Positions 40,978 to 49,043 of a stretch of DNA of 51,541 nt are shown one piece after another. Under the pieces are notes generated by a model. The model did not search any database and was not told where the DNA came from. It worked only from the letters and a program-made list of their open reading frames with translations. A program made the position numbers and the translations under genes. This DNA comes from an uncultured Oscillospiraceae bacterium (GTDB lineage Bacteria > Bacillota > Clostridia > Oscillospirales > Oscillospiraceae). The stretch is from assembly GCA_910588365.1 (NCBI GenBank), contig CAJUQS010000109.1, forward strand, positions 1 to 51,541, in the 5' to 3' direction. Every line of letters starts with the position of its first letter. Position 1 is the stretch's first letter.

Positions 40978-41844
40978 CTATCCGCCGAAAAAGTTCTTGA
41001 TGGAGACAAGCTGTCCCTTCTCCCAGCGGCTCAGGCACAAAAACGTGCCGTCCGGCGCGTACACCCGGTACTCCCCCGGTCCCATATCCGCCGCAGGCAG
41101 GGGGTTCCCATTGCGGCACAGCCGCTCCGCCTTCGGCGAGGTCAGGAGCAGGACCGGACAGCCCGTGAAAAAGCAGTCCACCGGCAGCAGCAGCGCCTCG
41201 CCCCCTTCCTGGACCCGCTCCAGCGTCACGGCATCCTCCAGGGTGAACCCGGCGGCCATGGTCCGGCGCAGAGAGCTCATGCAGCCGCCGCAGCCCAGGG
41301 CCTGTCCGATGTCGTGGCAGAGGGTGCGCACATAGGTCCCCTTGGAGCAGCGGACCCGGATGAGGTACTCCGCCTCCCCTGTCCGCTCCAATACCTGCAA
41401 GGCATGGATGGTCACCGGGCGGGGCTTTCGCTCCACCTCCTGCCCCCTCCGCGCCAGCTCGTAGAGCTTCTGCCCCTTGATCTTGATGGCGGAGAACATG
41501 GGCGGCACCTGCCGGATGGGTCCGGTGAACCGGGGCAGGACCGCCTCCAGATCCTCTTGGGCGGCGGAGACCGGCGCGGTGGACAGCACCTCCCCGGTGA
41601 CATCCTGGGTGTTGGTCACAACCCCCAGCCGCAGTCCGGCAACGTACTCCTTGTCCCCCTTTTCGGCGAACTCCACCGCCTTGGTGGCGCTGCCCACAAA
41701 GACGGGCAGTACGCCGGTGGCCATGGGGTCCAGCGTTCCCCCATGGCCCACCCGCTTTTCCTTCAAAATCCCCCGCAGCTTGGCGCATACATCCATGCTG
41801 GTCCAGCCGGAGGGCTTGTCAATGATGATGATTCCGTTGGGCAT
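40978..41844 (-). CDS. truB: tRNA pseudouridine(55) synthase
   Basis: Converts U55 of tRNA to pseudouridine. It has 288 residues. The N-terminus MPNGIIIIDKPSGWTS, the catalytic Asp near residue 40 in GHGGTLDPMATGVLP, CSKGTYVRTLCHDIG and a small PUA-like C-terminal part are all present. The ATG at 41844 has GGAGG and lies one base after the stop of a 68-codon frame that begins with a copy of the truB 5' end. The ribosome binding site and first 20 codons belong to a 208-bp tandem repeat, present two and a third times. Confidence 0.96.
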   Translation of the reverse strand: MPNGIIIIDKPSGWTSMDVCAKLRGILKEKRVGHGGTLDPMATGVLPVFVGSATKAVEFAEKGDKEYVAGLRLGVVTNTQDVTGEVLSTAPVSAAQEDLEAVLPRFTGPIRQVPPMFSAIKIKGQKLYELARRGQEVERKPRPVTIHALQVLERTGEAEYLIRVRCSKGTYVRTLCHDIGQALGCGGCMSSLRRTMAAGFTLEDAVTLERVQEGGEALLLPVDCFFTGCPVLLLTSPKAERLCRNGNPLPAADMGPGEYRVYAPDGTFLCLSRWEKGQLVSIKNFFGG

Positions 41845-41845
41845 A

Positions 41846-42052
41846 TCAATCCTCCGTGCGCCAAGCCCGGCGCGAATGCGCCGTCACGAGCGTTTTGGCA
41901 TTGCCAAAACCTCGGCGGAGGGCGAATTCATTTCGCCCGAGCAGTTCAAATCCCCACGGGGTCCCCGGCAGAGGCACGGCCTCTGCCGGGGCGCATACAT
42001 CCATGCCGGTCCAGCCGGAGGGCTTGTCAATGATGATGATTCCGTTGGGCAT
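41846..42052 (-). CDS. 68-residue chimeric ORF, truB 5' copy 2
   Basis: Begins with 21 residues of TruB (MPNGIIIIDKPSGWTGMDVCA) and then reads into the repeat as PAEAVPLPGTP, GFELLGRNEFALRR, GFGNAKTLVTA and RAWRTED. GGAGG precedes the ATG. The stop TGA is one base before the truB ATG, and its last codons carry the truB ribosome binding site, so translation would be coupled. The TruB part lacks the catalytic Asp, so no enzyme activity is expected. Expression is possible; function is doubtful. Confidence 0.4.
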   Translation of the reverse strand: MPNGIIIIDKPSGWTGMDVCAPAEAVPLPGTPWGFELLGRNEFALRRGFGNAKTLVTAHSRRAWRTED

Positions 42053-42053
42053 A

Positions 42054-42260
42054 TCAATCCTCCGTGCGCCAAGCCCGGCGCAAATGCGCCGTCACGAGCG
42101 TTTTGGCATTGCCAAAACCTCGGCGGAGGGCGAATTCATTTCGCCCGAGCAGTTCAAATCCCCGCGGGGTCCCCGGCAGAGGCCGTGCCTCTGCCGGGGC
42201 GCATACATCCATGCCGGTCCAGCCGGAGGGCTTGTCGATGACGGTGATTCCGTTGGGCAT
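42054..42260 (-). CDS. 68-residue chimeric ORF, truB 5' copy 3
   Basis: Same layout as the ORF at 41846-42052, with MPNGITVIDKPSGWTGMDVCA at its start and a nearly identical 47-residue tail. Its ATG lies one base after the prsA stop, and its stop one base before the next ATG. Together the stops and starts form an unbroken coupled chain prsA, ORF, ORF, truB. The slightly different start suggests this is the oldest copy of the truB 5' end. Function doubtful. Confidence 0.4.
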   Translation of the reverse strand: MPNGITVIDKPSGWTGMDVCAPAEARPLPGTPRGFELLGRNEFALRRGFGNAKTLVTAHLRRAWRTED

Positions 42261-42261
42261 C

Positions 42262-43485
42262 TTACTCCGCCGCAGGCTCTGTACCGCCGTCCGCAGGCTC
42301 CTGGGCACCGTCCGTACCCTGGGTGCCGCCCGCAGGCTCCTGACCGGCGCTGTCCGTGCCGTTTGCGGCCTCATCGGCGGCCGTCAGAGCCTCAATCTTC
42401 TCATTGTAGCTGTTGTAAAAGGCCCCGGCGTCAATGCCGTCCAGCTTCTCGCTGCGCGTCACCTGGGCGTTGTCGATCCGCTCCTGGATGACGGTCCCCG
42501 TCAGGTGCTCCTCCGCCACGGAGGCGATCTGCTCGTCGGTCAGCTCCTTGCGCAGAAGGATATGGTAGCCGTAGCTGCTCTCTACGATATCGCTGATCTG
42601 GCCGGGCTGGAGGGCGAAGGCGGCGTCCTTGAACTCCTGGACAAAGTTGGTGTCCGGGTTGATGAGGTAGCCGTTCTCGGCGGCCCGGCCCGGGTCCTGG
42701 CCGTACTCCTCCGCCAGCTGAGTGAAGAGGGCCTCCACATCGCCGCTGCTCAGCCCCAGCTGCGCCAAAAGCTCCTGGGCCTTGGCGTAGTTCTGGGCGA
42801 TCTCCTCCTCGCTGAGGGGTTCGTTTGTGGTGGTGTCCACGGTGGGCAGAAGGATGTGGTCCACATAGGCGCTGGAGCTGTCCGCCGGGTCCATATAGAG
42901 CTCGCTGGCGGGATCCGACACCAGCTCCTTCAGGTGGTCGAAAAGGAAGGTGTCCCCGGAGATACGCTCGTAGCTCTCCTGGCTGAGGCCCATGCGGCTG
43001 AGGTTCTCGTCAAACGCCTCCTGGCTCCCCAGCTGCTCCACGGAGGCGGCCAGATTCTCCGCCATGGCGGCCTTGTCCTCCTCCGTCAGCTCGATGCCGT
43101 GCTCCTTGGAGAGGTTCTCAATGGCGGCGTAGAACTTGATGCTGTTCTCCGTGTCCTCCATCACCTGCTGGCTCACCGTCACGCCCTCCTCAAGCTCCTC
43201 GTCCCAGAGGATCTGTCCGTCCTCGCCGATGAGCTCGCCGTAGAGGCCGTAGTAGCTGTTCAGCATATTGATCTGGTACTCGGTGTTGCTGGCGGAGTAG
43301 GCCAGCCAGTAGAAGTAGAGCTCCGCCGGAATCTGGAGGCCGTCCACCTCCATAACCGTCTCCTTGGGGCCGATGCCGGTGATATCGTAGTAGATGCCGG
43401 AGGGCGGCTCCTCCTTCGCGCCGCACCCGGCGCAGACGGCGACCGTCAAGGTCAGGGCCAACAGCGCACTGATCCATTTTTTCAT
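42262..43485 (-). CDS. prsA: PrsA-like foldase lipoprotein (peptidyl-prolyl isomerase)
   Basis: 407 residues starting at 43485. A lipoprotein signal (ALLALTLTVAVCAGCGAK, lipobox Cys near residue 21) anchors it outside the membrane. A SurA/PrsA-like N-terminal helical region precedes a parvulin domain (about 215-330) with AYVDHILLPTV, RAAENGYLINPDTNFVQEF and GYHILLRKE. The C-terminus is a Gly/Glu/Pro-rich low-complexity tail. It assists folding of exported proteins, and the secreted lysozyme and nucleotidase nearby are conceivable clients. A good promoter lies upstream. It is coupled to the following truB-derived ORF. Confidence 0.9.
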   Translation of the reverse strand: MKKWISALLALTLTVAVCAGCGAKEEPPSGIYYDITGIGPKETVMEVDGLQIPAELYFYWLAYSASNTEYQINMLNSYYGLYGELIGEDGQILWDEELEEGVTVSQQVMEDTENSIKFYAAIENLSKEHGIELTEEDKAAMAENLAASVEQLGSQEAFDENLSRMGLSQESYERISGDTFLFDHLKELVSDPASELYMDPADSSSAYVDHILLPTVDTTTNEPLSEEEIAQNYAKAQELLAQLGLSSGDVEALFTQLAEEYGQDPGRAAENGYLINPDTNFVQEFKDAAFALQPGQISDIVESSYGYHILLRKELTDEQIASVAEEHLTGTVIQERIDNAQVTRSEKLDGIDAGAFYNSYNEKIEALTAADEAANGTDSAGQEPAGGTQGTDGAQEPADGGTEPAAE

Positions 43486-43567
43486 TACTTTCTTTTCCTC
43501 GCAATTTTCATCAAAGATAGTGGTATGTCTCCCCGTCCCGGGACCGGAACAGCGGACATACGTCTTT

Positions 43568-43596
43568 ATCATACCACGGTTTCCTCCGGGATACAA
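43568..43596 (-). promoter_or_regulatory. Predicted prsA promoter
   Basis: Minus-strand TTGTAT (43591-43596) and TATGAT (43568-43573), 17-bp spacer, about 80 nt before the start codon. Confidence 0.6.
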
Positions 43597-43698
43597 TCTA
43601 TTTTTTTCCGCTGCCGCGCCCTCCACCCGGAACAACAACCGCCGCCTCCCGTCCAGATGGACGAAGAGGCGGCGGCATGATTCGGGTGCTCCCGTTTT

Positions 43699-43862
43699 AG
43701 AGCCTGTATTCATAACTGGGGGATGCCGGATGGACGAGGATTTTTCTCGTCAGGCAAGGAGATTTTCCGCAGCAATCCTGACGGATTGCAAGGGAAAGCG
43801 ACACAGTATGGCGGGAAAAAGACTGGCCAAACAGCGTTCAACGGTTGTGAATACAGGTTCTT
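43699..43862. mobile_element. MITE-like element with terminal inverted repeats
   Basis: A non-coding element of about 163 bp. Its left end AGAGCCTGTATTCATAAC and right end, read in reverse, AAGAACCTGTATTCACAAC form imperfect inverted repeats of about 18 bp. Internal features are GGATGCCGGATGGACGAGG and a hairpin GCAATCC-TGAC-GGATTGC. The first 70 bp recur at 7061-7134. The right end abuts the stop codon of the lysozyme gene. Flanking TTA/TTA could be a target duplication but is too short to be sure. No transposase is in the window. Confidence 0.6.
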
Positions 43863-45948
43863 AATACGGGATCAGGGCGATATTCATATCCACCCGGCCC
43901 TCCACGCCGGGGATGCTGCCCTTGTCGCTGTACTGCCAGATGCGGTAGTCGTAGTACATGTTGGGCTTGGAGGCGTACTGGGCAAACCAGAAGTCGTAGC
44001 CCGTCAGCCGGGTGCGGTCCAGGCGCATGTAGCCCACCTCCCGGCCGATATAGATCATGGGGGTGTATCCCGCCATGGCCACGGTATCGCAGAAGGCAAT
44101 CGCGCAGTCGGTGAGGGTGGTCTTGTCCACGTTGGCGCTCCGGGCTGTCTTGGAGTAGATCTCCCAGTCGAAGACCACCGGATACTGGAGCCCCCGTCCC
44201 GCCAGCTTTGTCAGGACATAGCGGGCCTCCTCCGCGGCCTCCTCCGCCGAGATGGCCTGGGAGTAGAAATACACGCCCGTCTTGATCCCGGCGGCCTGGG
44301 CCCCGGTCAGGTTGGCCTCGAACAGGGCGTCGTCGTAGATCTCCCCGGAGTCCGCCAGCCGCCCGCCCAGGCGGACGAAGGCGAAGTCGATACCGGAGGC
44401 AGCCACCTTCTGCCAGTCGATCTCCCCGTTGTGCCGGGAGACGTCGATGCCGGTGGCGGTGACGTAATTGGCGTCATTGTAGTACATCCAGCTGCCGTCC
44501 GGGACGAACAGGTCCAGGTTGTAGGGGGCGGCGGGCACACCCTGCTGAACGGGCAGCTTCTTGTCGCCGTACTCCACATAGCCGGAGCTGGCCGGGTCAT
44601 TCTTCTCCTCATACTTCCAGCCGCTGATCCGGGAGACAATGGCGCAGACCTCGGCCCGGTTGATGCCGTCGTTGGGGTAGTAAAGCCGCTGGCCGTTGAG
44701 GATGGTGCCGTTGAGGATGCCCTCCTCATAGAGAACCAGGGTATACACGTCGTCCACGTCGGAGAAGGGGGAGGGCCCCAGCTTCCCCTCCAGCCGCAGC
44801 GCCACCGCGGCCACCCGGGCGATGGCCAGACGGCTGATGGGGCTGTCCAGGTCGGGGATCTCCCCGGGGTAGACGCACCCCAGGCTCTCCGCCAGCGCCA
44901 GGTAGTTGGCCGCCCAGTGGCCGGGGGAGCTGTTGCCCGGATCCTCATATCCGGCGGCCAGCAGGATCAGCTTCAGGGCCTCGCCGGCCTTGAGCTGGCT
45001 GGAGGCCTGGAAGGTGCCGTCGGGGTAGCCCCCCACGACGCCCTTATAGCTCAGCTCCCGGACGTAGGAAAAATACCAGTCCGAGTCCTTCACGTCGGGG
45101 TAGGGGTTGACCCAGGAGGAGTAGTCAATCTCCTCCTCAGGGGCGCTGGCGCCGCCCTCGCCGCTCCAGGCAGCGGTGACGTACAGGTTCTCCCGGGCCG
45201 TCTCCTCCCCTGTGACCCGGACGCTGCCGCCGGTGGTGTACCAGCCCTGAAAGACCTTGCCCTGCTGCACGGGCTCCGGCAGCTGGCCGTAGGGGTAGCC
45301 CACAGGGTAGAAGGCGGTGCGCCCCTCCTCTATGGACCCGCCGTTGGGGTCAAAATGTATGTAGACGTAGGTATTCTCCGGGCTGCTCTGGTACATCCCG
45401 TAGAGGAACAGGTAGGCATCCCGCAGGCGGCGGGAAACCAGGTTCTCCAGCACCGTGGTGCCCTGGTGGCACCAGGTAGCGATGGCGTTGACCACCTCCG
45501 CCTCGCTGTACTGCCAGACGCCGCTGATGAGGTAGGAGCAGAAGCGGTATTCCGGGTCCATCCACTGGGTTCCCAGGTTGTAGGTCATGTCCACCAGGGC
45601 GTCAAACTGGTACTGGGTGACGGAGATGCTGTGCTCCATCAGCAGGTGGTTGACCATATCCTCCGCCGTGACCACGGCCTCCCGCAGCAGCTGCTCGGCC
45701 TCCCACTCAGAGATCCCGTCGGGATACTCCCCGGCCTCGCAGAGGGTGCCGTAGCCCACGTACCACTCCCCCTGGTCCAGATAGGGCTCCGATTTGAAGC
45801 CCTCGAACTCCTTGATGAGGGCGATGCCCTCATCACTGGTGGTGTAGTTCTCCACCGCAAAGGCCGCCGCCGGCAGCATGGTCAGCACCAGCAGCAGGCA
45901 CAGGCCCAAAGACAGGATTTTTTTTACCGGGGTGCGCTTGTTCGTCAT
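43861..45948 (-). CDS. Surface protein with GH24- and GH25-type lysozyme domains and SLH repeats
   Basis: 695-residue exported protein with a signal peptide (residues 8-32). A T4-lysozyme-like GH24 domain follows (about 35-170: Glu49 in KEFEGF, Asp58 in YLDQG, then WYVGYGT). Then come an InlB-type beta-grasp repeat (about 195-255, IHFDPNGG and FQGWYTTGG), three SLH-like modules (about 280-455, PYPDVKDSDWY, GGYPDGTF, YYPNDGINRAEV), and a GH25 lysozyme (about 495-695, TGIDVSRHNGEIDW and VVFDWEIYS). It should bind the cell wall and cleave peptidoglycan. In the GH24 part the positions of the T4 Thr26 and His31 are Tyr63 and Thr68, so that half may be weak or only a binding module. GGAG precedes the start. 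Confidence 0.9.
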   Translation of the reverse strand: MTNKRTPVKKILSLGLCLLLVLTMLPAAAFAVENYTTSDEGIALIKEFEGFKSEPYLDQGEWYVGYGTLCEAGEYPDGISEWEAEQLLREAVVTAEDMVNHLLMEHSISVTQYQFDALVDMTYNLGTQWMDPEYRFCSYLISGVWQYSEAEVVNAIATWCHQGTTVLENLVSRRLRDAYLFLYGMYQSSPENTYVYIHFDPNGGSIEEGRTAFYPVGYPYGQLPEPVQQGKVFQGWYTTGGSVRVTGEETARENLYVTAAWSGEGGASAPEEEIDYSSWVNPYPDVKDSDWYFSYVRELSYKGVVGGYPDGTFQASSQLKAGEALKLILLAAGYEDPGNSSPGHWAANYLALAESLGCVYPGEIPDLDSPISRLAIARVAAVALRLEGKLGPSPFSDVDDVYTLVLYEEGILNGTILNGQRLYYPNDGINRAEVCAIVSRISGWKYEEKNDPASSGYVEYGDKKLPVQQGVPAAPYNLDLFVPDGSWMYYNDANYVTATGIDVSRHNGEIDWQKVAASGIDFAFVRLGGRLADSGEIYDDALFEANLTGAQAAGIKTGVYFYSQAISAEEAAEEARYVLTKLAGRGLQYPVVFDWEIYSKTARSANVDKTTLTDCAIAFCDTVAMAGYTPMIYIGREVGYMRLDRTRLTGYDFWFAQYASKPNMYYDYRIWQYSDKGSIPGVEGRVDMNIALIPY

Positions 45949-46062
45949 ATCATTCTCCTTCCCGGGCCTCGCCCCGATTTGACAATATCCGGCGCTATTC
46001 TACCACAACTGTCAGGAAAATGGAAGCAATTCTCCGGCAAATTAACAAAATTGTAATAGAAG

Positions 46063-46093
46063 CGGCCCCGGAAGCAGGCTGCTTCCGGGGCCG
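46063..46093. terminator. Hairpin after the 5'-nucleotidase gene
   Basis: GGCCCCGGAAGCA-GGC-TGCTTCCGGGGCC, a 13-bp perfect stem about 60 nt past the stop codon. A moderately T-rich stretch follows on the minus strand. Confidence 0.65.
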
Positions 46094-46153
46094 TCCATGA
46101 AACCTCTTTTTTGATCCCTTTCTCTCAAGGAAAAAGGACGTGTGCCTCCGTCC

Positions 46154-48310
46154 CTACGCGGCCAGCTTCAGCACACCGTCCTCCACGGCGGCCTCGACGC
46201 CCAGAATGGCGGCAAAGCCCTCGGCGGAGACGTAGTTGCTGTTGTTGGCGCGGACGACGGTCAGCTCCACGGCCTCGCCGTCCACGGTGACGGTAATCCC
46301 GGCGATCTCACCGGCCTCGGGAGATTCGGGCATATCCACGGCGCTGTACTCGCCGCCCTTGGTGACGACCACGCCGTGGTTCCACTCCACGTTGAAGGCC
46401 GCCTCGGTGCCGGCAAGGATGCCGGCCACGTCGCGCAGGCGGAAGTAGTCCGTACCGTCGGCGGTGATGACGGCGGCGGTGCCGGTCTTCTCACCCAGGA
46501 CCACGTTGCCCTCGCTCTCAGCGGGTGTCTCGGGCTCGGCGGGAGTCTCCGCGGGGGCTTCAGCGGCGGCGTTCAGGTTGTAGGCCACGTTCTTGGGGGA
46601 CTCGATCTCACCGGCGTTGATCTTGGCGATGATCTCGGCGCGCTGGGGGTTGTCCAGCTGGAGGTCAATGCCCACGATCTTCCAGTTGTTGTCCACCTTG
46701 GGCTCCACGGGGGAGTTCTCCTCAAAGTAGGCCTTGAGCATGTCGCGGATGGACTCGGAGGACTCCCACTCCTTGGCCTCGTCACCGGCGGCCAGCATGC
46801 CCTTGACGGTGGAGGAGAAGCGGTAGTTGTTCACAGCCAGGGTCAGCTCCTGGTCGTCGGCCAGATCCTCGCCCTTGAACTTCAGGTTGGTGATGCGCTC
46901 GCCCACGGGCTTGCTGATGTCGATCTCGTAGTCCACACCGGCGAACATATCGTACTTGTAATCACGGAACTCGGGGTCGAAGGAGATGTTGATGTCCCCT
47001 TCCTTCCAGGTGTTGTAATACCCGGCGGACCACTCCATGTACTCCTTCAGCTCCGCGCCGGTGAGCTTCACGCGGTACAGGGTGTTGTCGTACTTGTAGA
47101 TGTCGAAGATGTTGTTGTACTTGATGTCACCCTCGGGCAGGTCGCTGCCGTACTTGAAGAGAGCCGCGGCGGACACGTCCGCGCCGGACTTCTCCAGCTG
47201 CACGGTGTTGATGAGATCCATGACAGCGGTATCCTCGATCCAGCCCTGGGCAATGCCGTCGATCTCGTTCTCCGGCTGGAACTTGGCGGTGGTGCTGCCC
47301 AGCACGTCCTCGTTGATGAACTTGACGGCCTCCTCGTGGGCGGCGGCCACGGTCTCAATTTCGCGGATCTCCTCGCTGGGCTCCACGTCCTCCATGGAGA
47401 CGATCTCCACGGCGGTGTCAACAATGTTCTTGTCCTTGTCCAGGGTCAGATCGAAGCGGGCGATCTCCACGCCGCTGCTGCGCACACCGGCCACGGGAAC
47501 CTCGCCGACCTTCTCATTGACGGTGGAGTGGGTGTGGGCCACCTGGAGCACGTCCACCTCGGGATTGACCTCCAGGATCTTCGCGGCGGAGTCCCGGCGG
47601 TCGTCCTCGTCGATATAGTACTCGGCCTCCAGACCCATGTGGGCGGAAACCAGGATGAGGTCGGCCTGATCGCCAATCTCCTCGATGGCCTTCTTGACGG
47701 CCTCGCTGGCGTCCTCATAGGTGCAATCATCAATGCCCTCCTTGCCGCCGTCCCAGCGGGGGACGCTGGGGGAGGTGACACCGATGATGGCCAGCTTCAC
47801 GCCGCCCTTCTCCACGATGGTCCAGCCCTCGCCGGTGACCAGCTCGCCGTCCTTGTCGGTGACGTTGGCGCACAGCACGGGGAACTCGGCCTGGCCCATG
47901 ATGGCCTGCATGTCCTTGATGCCCCAGTTGAACTCATGGTTGCCCAGGGTCATGGCGTCATAGCCCATGAAGTTCATGGCCGCCACCACGGGGTGGTCGC
48001 GTTCGGGGTTCTTGTTGAAGATGTCGTCGCTCATGATGGTGCCCTGGATATCGTCGCCGCCATCCACCAGGATGGTGTTGGGGTTCTCCTCCCGGACCTG
48101 CTGGATGTAGGTGTACAGGCGGGCCATGCCGGTGCCCTCGGTCTCCTCGACGTTGGCGTAGTCAAAGCCCCAGATGTCGCTGTGCATATCGGATGTCCCC
48201 AGAATGGTGATCTGGGTGGTCTCCTCACCGGCGGCCAGGGCGGCGGGCAGCATGGAAGCTGCCAGCACCAGCGCAAGCACAACGGAGAGGAGCTTTCTCG
48301 CTTTTCTCAT
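46154..48310 (-). CDS. Secreted 5'-nucleotidase/metallophosphatase
   Basis: 718 residues starting at 48310 (AGGAGG 9 nt upstream), with a signal peptide (LLSVVLALVLAASMLPAALA). The N-terminal metallophosphatase domain shows TSDMHSDIWG, VDGGDDIQG, LGNHEFNWG, VSAHMGLE and AHTHS, the two-metal ligands of the UshA/CpdB family. The C-terminal 5'-nucleotidase domain (about 340-540) includes GYYNTW and LAVNNYRF. An Ala/Pro/Glu-rich linker (about 595-625) leads to a copper-amine-oxidase-like stalk domain of about 90 residues. The first metal motif reads DMHS where DxHG is usual. It probably scavenges nucleotides outside the cell, feeding purine salvage; the exact substrate is open. Confidence 0.92.
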   Translation of the reverse strand: MRKARKLLSVVLALVLAASMLPAALAAGEETTQITILGTSDMHSDIWGFDYANVEETEGTGMARLYTYIQQVREENPNTILVDGGDDIQGTIMSDDIFNKNPERDHPVVAAMNFMGYDAMTLGNHEFNWGIKDMQAIMGQAEFPVLCANVTDKDGELVTGEGWTIVEKGGVKLAIIGVTSPSVPRWDGGKEGIDDCTYEDASEAVKKAIEEIGDQADLILVSAHMGLEAEYYIDEDDRRDSAAKILEVNPEVDVLQVAHTHSTVNEKVGEVPVAGVRSSGVEIARFDLTLDKDKNIVDTAVEIVSMEDVEPSEEIREIETVAAAHEEAVKFINEDVLGSTTAKFQPENEIDGIAQGWIEDTAVMDLINTVQLEKSGADVSAAALFKYGSDLPEGDIKYNNIFDIYKYDNTLYRVKLTGAELKEYMEWSAGYYNTWKEGDINISFDPEFRDYKYDMFAGVDYEIDISKPVGERITNLKFKGEDLADDQELTLAVNNYRFSSTVKGMLAAGDEAKEWESSESIRDMLKAYFEENSPVEPKVDNNWKIVGIDLQLDNPQRAEIIAKINAGEIESPKNVAYNLNAAAEAPAETPAEPETPAESEGNVVLGEKTGTAAVITADGTDYFRLRDVAGILAGTEAAFNVEWNHGVVVTKGGEYSAVDMPESPEAGEIAGITVTVDGEAVELTVVRANNSNYVSAEGFAAILGVEAAVEDGVLKLAA

Positions 48311-48343
48311 GGTCTGTCTCCTCCTATGTAAAAAGATGAACAA

Positions 48344-48372
48344 ATTGTACCACAGCTTTGCCCGAATTTCAA
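48344..48372 (-). promoter_or_regulatory. Predicted promoter of the 5'-nucleotidase gene
   Basis: Minus-strand TTGAAA (48367-48372) and TACAAT (48344-48349), 17-bp spacer, 34 nt before the start codon. Confidence 0.65.
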
Positions 48373-48439
48373 GTGAAATCGACAAAGCCTACGAAATATT
48401 AGACGGGCAGGGCGAAACCTGCCGCCGCCGCCCGCTCTG

Positions 48440-49039
48440 TCACAGCTCCCTCCGGCCCTCCAGGGCCCGCACCAGCGTCGCGTCATCGGCAAACTCCAGG
48501 TGCCCCCCCACGGGGATGCCGTAGGCCAGCCGGGTGACCCGCACGCCAAAGGGCTTCAGAAGCCGGGCCAGGTACATGGCCGTGGCCTCCCCCTCGGTGT
48601 CCGGGTTGGTAGCCATGATGACCTCCTGAATGTCCCCCTGTGCCACCCGGTCCAGCAGGCTCTTGATCTGCAGATCGTCGGGCCCCACGTGGTTCATGGG
48701 GGAGATGACCCCGTGGAGCACATGGTAGCGCCCGGCGTACTCCCGGGAGCGCTCCATAGCCGCCACATCCCGGGGGTCCGCCACCACGCAGATGGTGGCT
48801 CCGTCCCGGCGGGGGGAGGCGCAGATGGGGCACAGGCCCCCGGCGGTCAGGTTCTGGCACACCGGACAGCAGGTCACCGACCGCTTGGCGTCCAGGATGG
48901 CCTCCGCGAACGCCTCCGTCTCCTCCTGCGTCAGCCCCAGCACGTGAAAGGCCAGCCGCTGGGCGGACTTGCCGCCGATGCCCGGCAGGCGGGCGAACTG
49001 CTCCACCAGCTTCTCCAACGGCGCGGGAAAGTACTCCAT
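48440..49039 (-). CDS. recR: Recombination protein RecR
   Basis: 199-residue RecFOR-pathway protein that loads RecA on gapped DNA. The helix-hairpin-helix LPGIGGKSAQRLAFHVL is at residues 18-34, the zinc finger CCPVC...LCPIC at about 57-72, and a Toprim domain with ICVVADPRDVAAMER and the Walker-B-like GEATAMYL follows. Length and order are normal. It starts 4 nt after the rpe stop; the two form one operon. The usual partner dnaX/ybaB is not adjacent. Confidence 0.97.
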   Translation of the reverse strand: MEYFPAPLEKLVEQFARLPGIGGKSAQRLAFHVLGLTQEETEAFAEAILDAKRSVTCCPVCQNLTAGGLCPICASPRRDGATICVVADPRDVAAMERSREYAGRYHVLHGVISPMNHVGPDDLQIKSLLDRVAQGDIQEVIMATNPDTEGEATAMYLARLLKPFGVRVTRLAYGIPVGGHLEFADDATLVRALEGRREL

Positions 49040-49043
49040 ACGC

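Larger units (their letters stand above)
41783..42260 (-). repeat. 208-bp tandem repeat containing the truB 5' end
   Basis: Two full units (41783-41990 and 41991-42198) and a third partial unit (42199-42260). Each unit holds the truB ribosome binding site and first 20-21 codons (about 62 bp) plus about 146 bp of hairpin-rich DNA: TTTTGGCA/TGCCAAAA, GGCGAA..TTCGCC and a 13-bp stem CCCCGGCAGAGGC. The units differ at only a few bases. One difference is the 3-nt loop of that stem, ACG at 41976-41978 and CGT at 42184-42186, which are reverse complements. Confidence 0.95.

Noticed and set aside
41783..42260. Tandem repeat as a CRISPR array or a diversity-generating template/variable pair
   Set aside because: The 208-bp units are contiguous without spacers, differences are not adenine-biased, and no cas or reverse transcriptase gene is present.
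46142..48331. 729-codon plus-strand frame opposite the 5'-nucleotidase gene
   Set aside because: A codon-bias shadow of the real minus-strand gene; repetitive Val/Gly/Leu/His content and no recognisable domain.
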